Notes: generated from the sequence alone by a model not told the origin. Positions 38,229 to 49,424 are shown, numbered from the stretch's first letter. The stretch: DNA of 64,000 nucleotides from Vibrio japonicus (GCF_024582835.1 NZ_CP102096.1:1-64000), one strand, 5' to 3'. Made by a program: numbers and translations.

Positions 38229-39023
38229 ATGTCGTTATTCAAAAAAACGCTTGCGAGCTTTGGTATAGGTTCAGCGCAAGTGGACTCTGTCCTGAAGCAA
38301 GAGGTGCTGTACGCAGGCCAGAAATTGAGTATCACCATCCATGTATATGGCGGCTCGACAGCGCAAGAGATAGATAATATTGATGTGAAGCTTTGCTGTC
38401 GTTATATCAAAGAAGTCCCTGCTAATAATAACAATGACAGAGACGATGGACCCATGAGACGCGTGCCGACGACCTATGTGCTTGCCAAGTGGAAACTCCC
38501 TTATGCCTTTACGATCGGGCATGGTGAAGATAGAGAGTTTAACGTGGAATTGGATGTGCCATGGAACACACCCGTGACGATAGGTGACTCAAAAGTCTGG
38601 TTAGAAACTGGTTTGGATATCGCGATGGCGAAAGACCCAAGTGATAAAGACATCCTCACGGTTCGCCCTGATGATTTATTGGATGGTGTATTTACAGCGC
38701 TTGAAGAGCAGGGGTTAAGAATCAGACAAGTTGAATGCGAAGCAGTGGATGGCTTTGCGTTGCCATTTGTTCAAGAGTTTGAATTTGTGCCTACTACGGG
38801 GCCATTTCATGGCCGTTGGCGAGAGTTGGAAATAGTGGCGCATAGAACAGATGATGAGCTCCAGATGTGGTTCGAAATTGATCGTCATCGAGAGGGAGCC
38901 AAAGGGATGTTAGCGACTTTACTTGGTGTTGGTCAGCTGAAAAGGCAGTTAGCAATTCCGTTAGACACTCCACCTGATGAAGCTGGGCAGAAAGTGCTCG
39001 CTTATCTCGATGAGAATTCATAG
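38229..39023 (+). CDS. Spo0M (SpoOM) family protein
   Basis: A 264-residue cytoplasmic protein of the Spo0M family, with an arrestin-like beta-sandwich fold over about residues 1-135 and a second domain after. The ATG at 38229 has an excellent ribosome site (AAGGAGGAG). The start, MSLFKKTLASFGIGSAQVDS, and the YAGQKLSITIHVYGG strand are family-typical. In Bacillus it affects sporulation, but Vibrio does not sporulate, so its role here is unknown. It is a single gene; a long hairpin follows the stop. Confidence 0.88.
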   Translation: MSLFKKTLASFGIGSAQVDSVLKQEVLYAGQKLSITIHVYGGSTAQEIDNIDVKLCCRYIKEVPANNNNDRDDGPMRRVPTTYVLAKWKLPYAFTIGHGEDREFNVELDVPWNTPVTIGDSKVWLETGLDIAMAKDPSDKDILTVRPDDLLDGVFTALEEQGLRIRQVECEAVDGFALPFVQEFEFVPTTGPFHGRWRELEIVAHRTDDELQMWFEIDRHREGAKGMLATLLGVGQLKRQLAIPLDTPPDEAGQKVLAYLDENS

Positions 39024-39042
39024 CGACTTCTGATTTCCCCAC

Positions 39043-39079
39043 CTGACACTGGAGCTACTCACTTTCGCTCCAGTGTCAG
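39043..39079. terminator. Long hairpin between convergent Spo0M-family gene and trkH
   Basis: CTGACACTGGAGC and GCTCCAGTGTCAG form a perfect 13-bp stem with an 11-base loop. There is no T run on the plus strand, so termination would be weak or depend on other factors. Confidence 0.6.
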
Positions 39080-39081
39080 TA

Positions 39082-40527
39082 TTAACGACGCCAAAAGGCT
39101 GGGAAAAAAAGCACAATTAAGGTCAGAATCTCCAGTCGTCCCATTAGCATGCCCAGACTCAATATCCACTTGGCCGCATCGGGAAGCGGAGCGAAATTGC
39201 CCGTTGGGCCGATCACGGAACCCATCCCCGGGCCTACGTTGGCGACCGCAGTCACAGCGCCAGAAATACTGGTGATTGGATCAAGCCCCATCGCACTGAG
39301 TGCTCCTGCAATCACAATCGTCGTGATAAAAAACGTCAAGCCAAAAGCAATAATCGAACGCACGATATCGTCATTGACCGGGCGGCGGTTATAACGCTGC
39401 ACGAAGACCCCTGACGGGTGGATGAGTTTCATCATTTGCTTGTTAAGCAGTGTCATGGCGATCTGAAATCGGAAAACTTTGATGCCACCAGAGGTGGAAC
39501 CTGAGCATGCTCCCGCCATCATTAAAAAGGCGAATAAGGTCGTCGGGAGCGCTCCCCACGCGGTAAAATCTTCTAAACCGAAACCTGTGGTCGTGACAAC
39601 AGAGACAATGTTGAACATGGAGACGCGTAACGCATCCATGATACTGTAGTCATCGCGTATCACTAGCCAAGCCGCAATAACTAGGCTGGTAATCAGAAAC
39701 AATGCAGTAAAGCCACGAACCTGCGCATCTTCAAATAGCTCATCCAATCGACGTTTACGTAGTGCAGAGACAAACAATAGAAACGGCAATCCTCCCAAAA
39801 ACATAAATAGGGTAGCCACCCAATGAGCCCCTTTCGAAAAGTGGTTCATTGAGCCGTCTGATGTAGAGTAACCGCCAGTTGAAAGCGTGGTGAAGGAGTG
39901 GTTGATGGCGTCAAACAGCCCCATCCCCGTCATCATGTAGCCGATTAAGCACAGCCCCGTCAGAATCAAATAGACGACCATGATGTTTTTTGCCACGGTT
40001 TTGGCTCTGGGACTGCTTTTATCTGACCAATCTGATGATTCTGTGTGGAATAGTTTCATCCCGCCGACGTTGAGCATCGGCAGTACCGCCACCGCCATAA
40101 CAATAAAACCGATCCCGCCCAACCATTGCAGAATCGAACGCCATAGCAGGATGCTAGGAGCCATATCATCCAGACCGCTGAGTACCGTTGAGCCAGTGGT
40201 GGTTATTCCCGACATCGTTTCAAAATAGGCATCGGTGAAACTGATGTGGTTTATGAACATAAACGGTAGTGCAGCAAAGGCACTGGCGATGGACCACACC
40301 AAACTGGTGATGAGGAACATGTCGCGAACACTCAGCTTAAATGTAGCGGTGCTGCCTATCGATAAACAGGCAAAAGCGATGATATGAGTGATGATGACCG
40401 CTTGGCCAAACTCGATAAAGCCAGCCGTACCAGTGAAAAAAGCGACCAGAGTCGGGACGTACATAAACAGGGCCAGTTTGGAGAGAACTAGCCCGACCAC
40501 AAACAGAACGGGGCGGAAATTGAGCAT
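39082..40527 (-). CDS. trkH: Trk potassium uptake system membrane subunit TrkH
   Basis: TrkH is the K+-conducting inner-membrane subunit, gated by the TrkA ring. The 481-residue protein has four M1-P-M2 repeats with the selectivity-filter segments ITTTGSTVL near 107, TLSTGGYST near 220, TTTGFGLED near 313 and ANVGPGMGS near 433. It is the last gene of the def-fmt-rsmB-trkA-trkH run, 10 bases after trkA. The Vibrio parahaemolyticus protein of this family has a known structure. Confidence 0.97.
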   Translation of the reverse strand: MLNFRPVLFVVGLVLSKLALFMYVPTLVAFFTGTAGFIEFGQAVIITHIIAFACLSIGSTATFKLSVRDMFLITSLVWSIASAFAALPFMFINHISFTDAYFETMSGITTTGSTVLSGLDDMAPSILLWRSILQWLGGIGFIVMAVAVLPMLNVGGMKLFHTESSDWSDKSSPRAKTVAKNIMVVYLILTGLCLIGYMMTGMGLFDAINHSFTTLSTGGYSTSDGSMNHFSKGAHWVATLFMFLGGLPFLLFVSALRKRRLDELFEDAQVRGFTALFLITSLVIAAWLVIRDDYSIMDALRVSMFNIVSVVTTTGFGLEDFTAWGALPTTLFAFLMMAGACSGSTSGGIKVFRFQIAMTLLNKQMMKLIHPSGVFVQRYNRRPVNDDIVRSIIAFGLTFFITTIVIAGALSAMGLDPITSISGAVTAVANVGPGMGSVIGPTGNFAPLPDAAKWILSLGMLMGRLEILTLIVLFFPAFWRR

Positions 40528-40537
40528 GTCCCTAACC

Positions 40538-41914
40538 TTATAGGAAGAACGGACTCGGTTGGAACAGGGCTTCTACGTCTGGCACATATTTCTTATCAAC
40601 TAAGAACATCACCACGTGGTCATCTTGTTCAATCACGGTACGGTCATGGGCAATCAGGACTTCTTCACCACGCACGATAGCACCAATGGTCGTGCCTGGC
40701 GGTAGTTTAATATCACCGATCGCTCGGCCAACTACTTTTGACGTCGTTTCATCACCGTGTGCGATCGCTTCAATCGCTTCTGCTGCGCCTCGTCGTAAAG
40801 AGGATACGTTAACAATATCGGCACGACGAACGTGAGTTAACAACGCAGAAATCGTTGCTTGCTGAGGGGAGATTGCAACATCAATCACACCGCCTTGAAC
40901 AAGGTCAACGTAAGCACCACGCTGGATCAAAACCATCACTTTCTTCGCGCCCATGCGCTTAGCGAGCATCGCAGACATGATGTTGGTTTCATCTTCGTTG
41001 GTCAGTGCGATGAAGACATCTACTTGATCGATGTTTTCTTCGCTGAGGAGTTCCTGATCGGCCGCGTCACCACAGAAGACAATGGTGTTTTCGAGCTCTT
41101 CAGAGAGTTTTTCAGCACGTTGGTAACCGCGTTCAATCAGCTTCACGCTGTAGGTTTGCTCCAAACGTTTTGCCAAACTTGCGCCGATATTACCGCCGCC
41201 CACGATCATTACGCGGCGATACGGCTTTTCCAAACGTTGCAGTTCACTCATGACTGAGCGAATGTGGTTACTTGCTGCGACAAAGAACACTTCATCATCG
41301 GCTTCGATAATGGTTGTTCCTTGTGGACGAATTGGTCGGCCTTGACGGAAAATGGCAGCCACACGAGTGTCGATGTGCGGCATGTGCTCACGCAGCGTGG
41401 AAAGTGCATTACCAACCAGAGGGCCGCCATAGTAGGCTTTTACTGCCACAAGGCTGACTTTTTGATCGGCAAAGCTTACTACCTGTAGTGCACCTGGGTA
41501 TTGAATCAAGCGTTCGATATAGCTTGTGACTAACTCTTCTGGGGCAATTAGGTGATCGACGGGGACCGCACCGGACTGGAATAGCGCTTCTTTCTCGGCT
41601 AGGTACTCTGGTGAGCGAATCCGTGCAATTCGGTTTGGCGTGTTAAACAGAGAGAACGCGACCTGACAAGCTGCCATATTGGTTTCGTCCGTATTTGTCA
41701 CTGCGACCAACATATCCGCATCTTGTGCGCCCGCTTCGCGAAGCGAGTTTGGATGACTGGCGTGCCCGTGTACCACACGCAAATCGTACTTGTCTTGCAG
41801 TTCTCGCAGTCGGTCATTATCTCGGTCAACAATCGTAATATCGTTGTTTTCACCTACCAGGTTTTCTGCCAGCGTACCGCCTACCTGACCTGCGCCAAGA
41901 ATGATGATTTTCAT
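40538..41914 (-). CDS. trkA: Trk system potassium regulatory protein TrkA
   Basis: TrkA is the cytoplasmic regulatory ring that binds NAD(H) and ATP/ADP to gate TrkH. The 458-residue protein is a tandem duplication: two RCK halves with Rossmann motifs [15 protein letters not shown] at the start and [15 protein letters not shown] near 235, each followed by a TrkA-C domain. It is directly upstream of trkH (10 bases). Confidence 0.97.
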   Translation of the reverse strand: MKIIILGAGQVGGTLAENLVGENNDITIVDRDNDRLRELQDKYDLRVVHGHASHPNSLREAGAQDADMLVAVTNTDETNMAACQVAFSLFNTPNRIARIRSPEYLAEKEALFQSGAVPVDHLIAPEELVTSYIERLIQYPGALQVVSFADQKVSLVAVKAYYGGPLVGNALSTLREHMPHIDTRVAAIFRQGRPIRPQGTTIIEADDEVFFVAASNHIRSVMSELQRLEKPYRRVMIVGGGNIGASLAKRLEQTYSVKLIERGYQRAEKLSEELENTIVFCGDAADQELLSEENIDQVDVFIALTNEDETNIMSAMLAKRMGAKKVMVLIQRGAYVDLVQGGVIDVAISPQQATISALLTHVRRADIVNVSSLRRGAAEAIEAIAHGDETTSKVVGRAIGDIKLPPGTTIGAIVRGEEVLIAHDRTVIEQDDHVVMFLVDKKYVPDVEALFQPSPFFL

Positions 41915-41941
41915 ACTTTGTTCTCGTTTAACCTATAAATA

Positions 41942-41967
41942 GGGCGGTGAAATTGCCTTCACCGCCC
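41942..41967 (-). other. Hairpin between rsmB and trkA
   Basis: GGGCGGTGAA and TTCACCGCCC form a perfect 10-bp stem around ATTGCC, 7 bases after the rsmB stop. On the minus strand only TATTTAT follows, so it may partly terminate or protect the transcript end while letting trkAH be read. Confidence 0.6.
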
Positions 41968-41974
41968 AACTGAA

Positions 41975-43255
41975 TTACGCGCTTTTCTTAAGGATGGCGT
42001 AGTAAAATCCATCCATCCCTTCTTCACCAGGCAATATCTGACGACCTGGATTGTTCGCGTCAGAGCCTTCTAACTGCGCGTTAGCTGTACGGGTAAGAAA
42101 CGCCTTTACCTGCTCTTTGTTCTCTTGTGGCGTGATTGAGCATGTCGCATACACCAAAGTACCACCCGGTTTAAGCTGTTGCCACATGGCATCTAAAATT
42201 TCACTTTGTAGCTCTGCCAGTGCCGCGATGTCATCGCCGCGACGTAGCCACTTGATATCTGGGTGGCGACGAATAACACCGGTAGCCGAACATGGCGCAT
42301 CAAGCAGAATGCGATCAAATTGCTCGCCTTGCCACCAGTCTTGCGGATTACGGGCGTCGCCGCAAATAACTTTTGCGTTAAGTTTTAGGCGCTCTAGGTT
42401 TTCGTGAACGCGCTTTAGGCGTGTTTCATCGCAGTCTATAGCGACCACTTCACAGCCTTGGGTACGTTCCAGAATATGCGCGGTTTTACCGCCCGGAGCA
42501 GCACAACAATCTAAGATTAGCTCGCCGTCTTTCGGAGTTAAGTAATTGATTGAGAGCTGCGCAGCGGCATCCTGAACGGAAACCCAGCCTTTATCAAAGC
42601 CTGGCAATGTCGTTACGTCACATGGTACTGCCAATCTTAGGGCGTCGTTCGCTTCACTGTGAGCAGTGCTATCAATGTTTTCATTTTTGAGCAGTGCTTG
42701 GTATTCGTCTCTAGTATGGTACTGGTGGTTGACGCGAAGCCACATTGGCGCTTTGTTGTTGTTCGCTTCAACAATCTGTTCCCATTGATCTGGATAGCTT
42801 TCTTTCAGTAGCTTTAAAAGCCAGCTAGGATGACCGTATTTACCTGCATCGTGGCTAACCGCCATGGCATCCAACTCTTCTTGGTTACGTTGGTAGTTGC
42901 GCAGTACCGCGTTGATTAATCCACGCAGACGAGGACCTTTGAGCTCTTTAGTGCCTTCCACTGTTTCACCAACGGCCGCATGGGCAGGAATACGCATGAA
43001 GCTCAATTGATAGATACCAACCAAGATCAAGTGGTGAAATACGCGTTGTTTGCCTTTTAATGGTTTATCCATCAGCTCATTGGCAATGGATTCAAGGCGA
43101 GGAAGGTAGCGCAGTGCGCCAAAGCAAATCTCTTGCAGTAGAGCATGGTCACGAGGTCTTACTTTTTGTTGAGCCGCAGGGAGTGCGTTAGAGAGAGAGT
43201 GACCTTTGTCGACCACGAGGAATAGGACGTTTGCTGCAGCAGCACGAACATTCAT
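41975..43255 (-). CDS. rsmB: 16S rRNA (cytosine-967 C5) methyltransferase RsmB
   Basis: RsmB (Sun/Fmu) methylates C967 of 16S rRNA using S-adenosylmethionine. The 426-residue protein has an N-terminal NusB-like RNA-binding domain (about 1-140) and a C-terminal methyltransferase with the SAM motif [14 protein letters not shown] near 253 and the two catalytic cysteines in [10 protein letters not shown] and [11 protein letters not shown]. It is between fmt and trkA, the usual gammaproteobacterial order. Confidence 0.97.
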   Translation of the reverse strand: MNVRAAAANVLFLVVDKGHSLSNALPAAQQKVRPRDHALLQEICFGALRYLPRLESIANELMDKPLKGKQRVFHHLILVGIYQLSFMRIPAHAAVGETVEGTKELKGPRLRGLINAVLRNYQRNQEELDAMAVSHDAGKYGHPSWLLKLLKESYPDQWEQIVEANNNKAPMWLRVNHQYHTRDEYQALLKNENIDSTAHSEANDALRLAVPCDVTTLPGFDKGWVSVQDAAAQLSINYLTPKDGELILDCCAAPGGKTAHILERTQGCEVVAIDCDETRLKRVHENLERLKLNAKVICGDARNPQDWWQGEQFDRILLDAPCSATGVIRRHPDIKWLRRGDDIAALAELQSEILDAMWQQLKPGGTLVYATCSITPQENKEQVKAFLTRTANAQLEGSDANNPGRQILPGEEGMDGFYYAILKKSA

Positions 43256-43350
43256 GATGAATACCTTAATGGTGCGAGACCATCTCTGATCTCAAAAAGT
43301 TCTTAATAGTGAGCCAAGCCTAGAACGTTGGATTGGCTCATGTTTATGGG

Positions 43351-44298
43351 TTAGCTCAGTACGCTTCCAACTTCAAACCAGTTGGCGCGAGAGTTGAGAA
43401 TATCTTGCACTGCCATGGCTTTTTTACCTGGCACTTGAAGCTGTTCCAGTACCAGTACGCCATTGCCCGTCGCCACGTAGATACCCGTCTTATCCGCTTG
43501 CAAAATCGTTCCTGCAGGCTTATCAGTCGATTGTTCGTCTACTCGGCTTTGCCATACTTTGATGTTGTTTTCTAACGCTTCAAAGTGGCTCATTGGCCAT
43601 GGGTTGAAAGCGCGAACACAGCGTTCGATGTGCGCAGCGTCATCGCTCCAATTGATGCGAGCTTCTTCTTTGCTCAGCTTCTTCGCGTAGTTCGCTTGCT
43701 CATCATCTTGTTTTACAGGTACTGTCTTACCGTTTGCGATGTCAGCCAGACACTCCACTAGTGCTTGAGGGCCTAGCTCAGCGAGTTTCTCGTACATAGA
43801 AGCACTGGTGTCGGTTGCTTCGATAGGTAGCGTCGCGACTTTCAGCATCTCGCCAGTATCTAGACCAATATCCATCTGCATGATGGTCACGCCAGTCTCT
43901 TTATCGCCAGCCCAAATAGAGCGCTGAATCGGTGCTGCACCACGCCAACGAGGAAGAATCGAGCCGTGTACGTTGATACAACCCAGTTTAGGGGTATCAA
44001 GCACCGCTTGTGGCAATAGCATACCGTAAGCCACCACGACCATGATGTCAGCGTTTAAGTCTGCAAGCTCTTGTTTTGCTTCATCAGACTTAAAGTTTTC
44101 TGGTTGGTAGACAGGTACATTGTGTTCAACGGCTAAGTTTTTAACTGCACTTGCCGTCAGTTTCTTACCACGGCCTGCTGGACGGTCAGGGTTAGTGTAA
44201 ACAGCAATGACATCGTGCTCCGAAGACAACAACGCCGCCAAATGACGGGCGGCGAAGTCCGGAGTACCTGCGAAAACGATTTTTAAAGGTTTGCTCAA
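43351..44298 (-). CDS. fmt: Methionyl-tRNA formyltransferase
   Basis: Fmt formylates initiator methionyl-tRNA. The start is read as TTG at 44298 ([15 protein letters not shown]), because GAAGGAAAG lies just upstream and this gives 315 residues, the family length; a second TTG five codons earlier is open but poorly spaced. The catalytic region [17 protein letters not shown] and [10 protein letters not shown] are conserved, and a C-terminal OB-fold binds the tRNA. It follows def by 32 bases; the pair deals with formyl-methionine addition and removal. Confidence 0.96.
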   Translation of the reverse strand: MSKPLKIVFAGTPDFAARHLAALLSSEHDVIAVYTNPDRPAGRGKKLTASAVKNLAVEHNVPVYQPENFKSDEAKQELADLNADIMVVVAYGMLLPQAVLDTPKLGCINVHGSILPRWRGAAPIQRSIWAGDKETGVTIMQMDIGLDTGEMLKVATLPIEATDTSASMYEKLAELGPQALVECLADIANGKTVPVKQDDEQANYAKKLSKEEARINWSDDAAHIERCVRAFNPWPMSHFEALENNIKVWQSRVDEQSTDKPAGTILQADKTGIYVATGNGVLVLEQLQVPGKKAMAVQDILNSRANWFEVGSVLS

Positions 44299-44330
44299 GG
44301 TACTTTCCTTCAATTAATTAGCAACTAGGC

Positions 44331-44846
44331 TTAGCTTGCGTGCTTCTCGTTAAAGCGTTTGATTTTCGCGAGCTTTTCTTGAATGCGCTTACGCTTTAAA
44401 GGCGAAAGGTAATCAACAAACAGTTTGCCTTCTAGGTGGTCAAGCTCATGTTGAACACAGATGGCAAGCAGGTCGTCTGCTTCAAATGTAAACTCTTCGC
44501 CGTCACGGTTTAGCGCTTTTACGCTCACTTCAGCTGCACGCGGAACCAGTGCACGTGCACCAGGTACAGATAGACAGCCTTCTTCAATGCCATCTTCACC
44601 GCGTTTTTCGATGATTTCTGGATTGATCAGCACCATTGGCTCGTCACGCGTATCTGAAACATCGATAACGACAATGCGTTGGTGGAAATCTACCTGGGTC
44701 GCAGCCAGGCCAATACCTTCTTCGTCGTACATGGTTTCAATCATGTCATCAACGAATTTTTGAATCTCAGGAGTCACCTCTTCTACAGGCTTAGCGACTG
44801 TGCGAAGGCGATCATCCGGGAATGTTAGAACTTGTAATACAGACAT
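44331..44846 (-). CDS. def: Peptide deformylase
   Basis: Def is the metallo-hydrolase that removes the formyl group from new polypeptides. The ATG at 44846 gives 171 residues, [20 protein letters not shown]. The three family motifs are present: GIGLAATQ near 46, EGCLSVPG near 90, and [12 protein letters not shown] near 132, containing the metal ligands. It heads the def-fmt-rsmB-trkA-trkH run and is divergent from the LysM/dprA genes. Confidence 0.97.
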   Translation of the reverse strand: MSVLQVLTFPDDRLRTVAKPVEEVTPEIQKFVDDMIETMYDEEGIGLAATQVDFHQRIVVIDVSDTRDEPMVLINPEIIEKRGEDGIEEGCLSVPGARALVPRAAEVSVKALNRDGEEFTFEADDLLAICVQHELDHLEGKLFVDYLSPLKRKRIQEKLAKIKRFNEKHAS

Positions 44847-45011
44847 ATACACTCGAAATGTTGAACTGTGCCGAATCGGGATAAACCTCGTTGGCTCAAT
44901 TCTAGACATTTTATAGCCTAAATGACAGCATCATTACGTTTTTAACGCGTTTCTAAAGCGTTTGTACGAACAGAAACACTGTTCATTTTATTCGTTATCA
45001 GGATGATCGTC

Positions 45012-46052
45012 ATGCCACGCCACTTAGGGTTTTCTATTGGAGCGCTACTCTCTTTAAGCCTTACCTTTCCTACTTTCGCGACAGAAAAACCATTGACTGT
45101 AAAAAAGGATGCACCCACTACTTACACCGTTGTTCAGGGAGATACCTTGTGGGATATCTCTGCCATGTATTTGGATAGTCCATGGCTTTGGCCACGGTTA
45201 TGGCAAGTGAACCCTAGCATTGACAACCCTCACCTCATTTACCCTGGTGATAGACTAATTCTAATATGGCGCAATGGACACCCGGTGTTAAGCCTAAAGC
45301 CAATGAAGAAGTTGAGTCCTAAAGTGCGTGTATTGGAAAAAGAAGCACTGACGACGGTAAATGATGGACTGGTACTGCCTTACATTGAATCAGACCGCTT
45401 ATTGAGCGAATCAGAAATTGCAGCGAGTCCTCGAGTGTTGGGCTCAAGTGATGGAAAACAATTTCTCTCAAACGAAGGATTGTTATATATCACTGGCGAA
45501 CATAAAGTGAAGTCATGGACGATTTATCGCCCACTGAAAGAATACACCCGAGACGCGCATAAAGTGATTGCGATGAAACAGGTCGCAACGGCAGAGTTAG
45601 CTGAGACAAAGTCCGAGTTCAGCGGCTTGAATGTTCTGACTCAAACCCAAGAAATTTTGGTTGATGATATTGCGTTGCCTGAGGTGGATATAGAGTTGAG
45701 CTCTCTCTCCACGACGTTTTATCCTGCCCCATCACCACAAGGGAGTGTGGCTAATATTCTAGGTTCTATCGATGGAAGTCACTTTGTTGGCCAGAATCAG
45801 GTGGTAGTGATCGATCGTGGTGCTCAAGATCAGCTTCGCCAAGGCTCAATGTTTGAATTGTATAAGCAGGGCGTCGCTGTCGAGATCGAAGATTCAGAGA
45901 CCGATAACGCTTATTTACCCGATACACGTATAGGCCATTTGATGGTCATTCGTCCATACTCTCATTTCAGCTTAGCCTTAGTTACAGAAAGCTCGGAGCC
46001 AGTGAGCCAAGTAACACGACTAAAAGCGCCTTTGGTTAACACATCTCAATGA
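45012..46052 (+). CDS. LysM domain envelope protein upstream of dprA
   Basis: A 346-residue exported protein. The better start is the ATG at 45012, since TCAGG is correctly spaced for it; an earlier ATG at 45003 is in frame. A signal peptide (MPRHLGFSIGALLSLSLTF) precedes a LysM peptidoglycan-binding domain, YTVVQGDTLWDISAMYLDSP to YPGDRLIL (about 40-85), and a beta-rich C-terminal part of unknown role. It overlaps dprA by 4 bases (ATGA), so the two are translated together. Its position before dprA is conserved in gammaproteobacteria. Confidence 0.9.
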   Translation: MPRHLGFSIGALLSLSLTFPTFATEKPLTVKKDAPTTYTVVQGDTLWDISAMYLDSPWLWPRLWQVNPSIDNPHLIYPGDRLILIWRNGHPVLSLKPMKKLSPKVRVLEKEALTTVNDGLVLPYIESDRLLSESEIAASPRVLGSSDGKQFLSNEGLLYITGEHKVKSWTIYRPLKEYTRDAHKVIAMKQVATAELAETKSEFSGLNVLTQTQEILVDDIALPEVDIELSSLSTTFYPAPSPQGSVANILGSIDGSHFVGQNQVVVIDRGAQDQLRQGSMFELYKQGVAVEIEDSETDNAYLPDTRIGHLMVIRPYSHFSLALVTESSEPVSQVTRLKAPLVNTSQ

Positions 46053-47170
46053 ATGACGTAGAGCTATCGGCTTGGCTGGCGCTCTATTTTACGCCTAGAA
46101 TTGGGCCGAAAACCTTTCAGAAGCTGACTGCGATCGATGCACCACGAGCATTGGTCGAGTCAGCGCCTTCCACATTGCAATCGGTAGGTTTTACCGACAC
46201 GCAAATTCAATACCTTAAGCACAAGGCACCTCAGGATGTCGAGGATTGTGTGAAGTGGTTGGAGGGTGCCAAGCACCGTCATATATTGACTCTTGAAGAC
46301 GTCCATTACCCTGCGTTACTCAAACAAACGGGCAGCGCACCAGCGGTATTGTTCGTTGAAGGTGATGTGAGCTGCTTATCTCAGCACCAGTTGGCGATCG
46401 TTGGCAGTCGCAACGTCAGTATCGATGGCCTAAATTCGGCACGAAATTTTGCCGCAGACCTGGTAGAGCAAGGATTAGTGATTACTAGTGGTTTGGCACT
46501 AGGTGTGGATGGGTATGCTCATGACGGCGCTTTGAAAGGCGGAGGGAAAACCATCGCCGTGCTTGGGTGTGGGCTCAATACAATTTATCCCGCGCGGCAT
46601 CGAAGCTTAGCAAGCCGAATCACTGAAAGTGGTGCCCTTGTTTCTGAGTTCCACCCAACAGCGAAACCGAAAGCTGACCATTTCCCAAGACGAAACAGAA
46701 TCATCAGTGGACTATCTACAGGCGTTCTAGTGATAGAGGCCGCTGAAAAAAGTGGATCGCTCATTACTGCGCGTTATGCGGCAGAGCAAGGTCGGGATGT
46801 GTTTGCGATTCCTAGCTCAATACACAATTCAAATGGCCGTGGATGTAATCTATTGATTAAACAGGGAGCTTGTTTAGTTCAGACCACCCAAGATATTTTG
46901 GATGAAATAGATGTGCTAATTCGTTGGTCTAATGCCAATAAGCCCCCGCAACAATGCGATCTTTTTGAAGAAATAGATAGCAAAGAAGGATTGCCATTTC
47001 CTCAGCTGTTAGCTAACGTAGGAAATGAAGCGACACCAGTTGATATTCTGGCAAACAGGACCAATATACCTGTGCAAGAAGTCATGATGCAGCTCCTGGA
47101 GCTTGAGCTTTCAGGGCATGTTGTTGCAGTTTCAGGTGGCTATATTCTAAGGGGGAGGGGCAAGCTATGA
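46049..47170 (+). CDS. dprA: DNA processing protein DprA (Smf)
   Basis: DprA protects incoming single-stranded DNA during natural transformation and loads RecA. The 373-residue protein has the Rossmann-type core with [12 protein letters not shown] near 112, [16 protein letters not shown], and [15 protein letters not shown], plus a C-terminal winged helix (about 300-373). It overlaps both the LysM gene and smg by 4 bases. With comM at 25.5 kb the window holds two transformation genes, in keeping with a competent Vibrio. Confidence 0.97.
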   Translation: MNDVELSAWLALYFTPRIGPKTFQKLTAIDAPRALVESAPSTLQSVGFTDTQIQYLKHKAPQDVEDCVKWLEGAKHRHILTLEDVHYPALLKQTGSAPAVLFVEGDVSCLSQHQLAIVGSRNVSIDGLNSARNFAADLVEQGLVITSGLALGVDGYAHDGALKGGGKTIAVLGCGLNTIYPARHRSLASRITESGALVSEFHPTAKPKADHFPRRNRIISGLSTGVLVIEAAEKSGSLITARYAAEQGRDVFAIPSSIHNSNGRGCNLLIKQGACLVQTTQDILDEIDVLIRWSNANKPPQQCDLFEEIDSKEGLPFPQLLANVGNEATPVDILANRTNIPVQEVMMQLLELELSGHVVAVSGGYILRGRGKL

Positions 47171-47646
47171 TGATGGATATTTTAATGTATCTGTTCGAGA
47201 CTTACATCCATAGCGATGCGGAGTTACAGGTCAATCAAGATGAGCTGGAAGACGAACTAAGTCGTGCTGGTTTTCATCAAAAAGACATTTATAAAGCCCT
47301 TATCTGGCTCGAAGAGTTGGCCGCGCTGCAGCAAAGTGAGGCTCACTCAGCAATTTCTGTTTGCAGCACTTCGACTTCCACTCGTATATACACTGCAAAA
47401 GAGTGCGAACGCCTAAGCATTGAATGCCGTGGCTTTCTAACTTTTCTAGAGCAGGTAAACGTGTTGACAACGGAAACGCGTGAAATGGTAATCGACCGTA
47501 TCATGGGTCTCGAAACCGATGACTTTGAACTCGATGATCTAAAATGGATTGTGCTAATGGTGCTATTTAATGTACCTGGCAATGAAAACGCTTACACACT
47601 TATGGAAGAGTTGTTGTACACCAAAGAACAGGGTGTTCTTCATTAA
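47167..47646 (+). CDS. smg: Smg family protein (DUF494)
   Basis: A 159-residue acidic protein, [20 protein letters not shown], with a conserved C-terminus [21 protein letters not shown] typical of Smg. Function unknown. The first ATG overlaps the dprA stop (ATGA); two more ATGs follow immediately, so the exact start is uncertain by up to two codons. It lies between dprA and yrdD as in E. coli. Confidence 0.94.
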   Translation: MMMDILMYLFETYIHSDAELQVNQDELEDELSRAGFHQKDIYKALIWLEELAALQQSEAHSAISVCSTSTSTRIYTAKECERLSIECRGFLTFLEQVNVLTTETREMVIDRIMGLETDDFELDDLKWIVLMVLFNVPGNENAYTLMEELLYTKEQGVLH

Positions 47647-47660
47647 TTAACTTTCATTCT

Positions 47661-48242
47661 ATGAGCAGTAAGATCGATCATCAGTTATTTTCCGCGCATG
47701 AGCACGCTTTGGAACATCAAGCGTGCCCAAAGTGCTTGTCTGACGGACGTCAAGGCGAACTCCAGCTTCGCCACGGCAAACATGGCCCATTTTTAGGCTG
47801 TAACCAGTATCCTGCGTGTGACTTTATCAAACCACTTCACCAGAACGACGGTCATGTCGTAAAAGAGCTGGGTATTGCTTGCCCTGAATGTGCGAGTGAA
47901 TTGGTACTGCGTCAAGGACGCTACGGAATGTTCATTGGGTGCAGTAACTACCCGCAATGCCATCATATTGAATCTCTCGATTCTCATGACGAGAATGAAG
48001 ATGCTCAGTTTGAATGCCCAGAATGTCACAAGGGGCACCTAGTAGAGCGTAAAACTCGATTTGGTAAGCTGTTTTATGCTTGTGATAATTATCCGAAGTG
48101 TAAGTTTGCAGTGAACCAGCCGCCTGTGTCTGGCAAGTGTGAAAAGTGCGGTTTCCCACTCTTGGTAGAAAAAAAATTAGCCAGTGGTAATAAAAAGCAG
48201 TGTGCTGACCGAAAGTGTCACCACACGCAATCAGAATCTTAA
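47661..48242 (+). CDS. yrdD: Topoisomerase-I-type zinc finger protein YrdD
   Basis: A 193-residue protein consisting of three or four C4 zinc fingers of the DNA topoisomerase I C-terminal type. Each has CP.C...G....R.G..G.F.GC..YP.C (for example CPKCLSDGRQGELQLRHGKH, CPECASELVLRQGRYG, CPECHKGHLVERKTRFG). It lacks the topoisomerase catalytic domain. It likely binds single-stranded DNA or RNA polymerase; the function is not established. It closes the LysM-dprA-smg-yrdD run, 14 bases after smg. Confidence 0.92.
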   Translation: MSSKIDHQLFSAHEHALEHQACPKCLSDGRQGELQLRHGKHGPFLGCNQYPACDFIKPLHQNDGHVVKELGIACPECASELVLRQGRYGMFIGCSNYPQCHHIESLDSHDENEDAQFECPECHKGHLVERKTRFGKLFYACDNYPKCKFAVNQPPVSGKCEKCGFPLLVEKKLASGNKKQCADRKCHHTQSES

Positions 48243-48247
48243 ATAAG

Positions 48248-48272
48248 AACGGCGCTCAATGCGCCGTTTTTT
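48248..48272. terminator. Terminator after yrdD
   Basis: AACGGCGC and GCGCCGTT pair around TCAAT, followed by six T on the plus strand. It lies between yrdD and the convergent purK. Confidence 0.88.
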
Positions 48273-48280
48273 CATTGCTT

Positions 48281-49420
48281 TTAGTTACTGGATGAGAAGT
48301 TTTCAGCAAACTCATGGACAGCGGGAAAGGCAGGTTTATCCAGTACACCAGCCAGAGCGCATAGTCTTCTTTGCAGTTCACCGGAGTAATCACCACAGAC
48401 GTTTATATGACCCATCTTGCGCCCTTGTCGCTTTTCTTTGCCATACCAGTGAATGTGGCAACCGTCCATTTCTAGAACAGCTTGTGGGAGAGTGTCTTCG
48501 CCTAAGATGTTGATCATCGCAGTTTCACGAATCAGCTTAGTGCTACCAAGAGGCAGACCACATACTGCACGTAAGTGATTTTCAAACTGACAGGTTTCTG
48601 CGCCTTGCTGAGTCCAGTGGCCAGAGTTATGAACACGAGGAGCGATCTCGTTGACTAGGAGTGTCCCTTCAACATCGAAGAGCTCAAGTGTTAATACACC
48701 GACATAATTGAGAGTATTGGCCACAGCAGTGAACATTTCCTCGGCTTGTGCTTGCAGTTCAAGGTCAGAAATTGCAGTAGATAAACTCAAAACGCCGTTA
48801 GTATGGATATTTTCCGCTAAAGGATATACCGCGACAGAACCATCTTTTCCGCGTACACCGACAAGAGACACTTCGCGGCTGAACGGTACAAATTCTTCAG
48901 CAACAATTGCTTGGTTGTCGGTTGCGGTAATGCACTCTTCCATTTCTGCCCAAATTGCATCGGCTTGGGAGGCATCTTTCAAACGCCATTGGCCTTTACC
49001 GTCGTAACCGCCAAGGGCACTTTTTAATACCATTGGTACGCCAACGGATTCGATCGCGTTATAAAAATCGTCACGAGTGTTGATGATGTGGTACTTCGCA
49101 TTACGGACCGCAGCGGTATCTAGAAGTGCTTTTTCAATACGGCGATCTCCACCGGCTTTGATGGCTTCTGAAGATGGTAAGAATTTACCGCTTTGTTCGC
49201 AGGTCTCAAGAACGTCATGGGGAATATGCTCAAACTCAGCTGTAATGACATCTGCGTTTGCTATCGCATTCTCCAGCCCTTTACCGATTACCGTTTGAGT
49301 TAAAGGATGGACGATATGTTCGCTGCTGACATCATACGCGGAAATTTCAATATTCAATGGCGCGCCAGCAAGAGACATCATTCGAGCGAGTTGACCAGCC
49401 CCCAATACTAAAACGTGCAT
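48281..49420 (-). CDS. purK: N5-carboxyaminoimidazole ribonucleotide synthase
   Basis: PurK uses ATP and bicarbonate to convert 5-aminoimidazole ribonucleotide to N5-CAIR in purine synthesis. The 379-residue ATP-grasp protein starts [20 protein letters not shown] and carries [12 protein letters not shown] near 140, [13 protein letters not shown] near 170 and [20 protein letters not shown] near 255. It lies 4 bases after purE and under the same PurR operator. Confidence 0.97.
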   Translation of the reverse strand: MHVLVLGAGQLARMMSLAGAPLNIEISAYDVSSEHIVHPLTQTVIGKGLENAIANADVITAEFEHIPHDVLETCEQSGKFLPSSEAIKAGGDRRIEKALLDTAAVRNAKYHIINTRDDFYNAIESVGVPMVLKSALGGYDGKGQWRLKDASQADAIWAEMEECITATDNQAIVAEEFVPFSREVSLVGVRGKDGSVAVYPLAENIHTNGVLSLSTAISDLELQAQAEEMFTAVANTLNYVGVLTLELFDVEGTLLVNEIAPRVHNSGHWTQQGAETCQFENHLRAVCGLPLGSTKLIRETAMINILGEDTLPQAVLEMDGCHIHWYGKEKRQGRKMGHINVCGDYSGELQRRLCALAGVLDKPAFPAVHEFAENFSSSN

Positions 49421-49424
49421 CAGA

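Noticed and set aside
43311..43341. TGAGCCAA/TTGGCTCA hairpin between fmt and rsmB
   Set aside because: Long loop and no T run on the minus strand; not convincing as a terminator in a run of co-directional genes.
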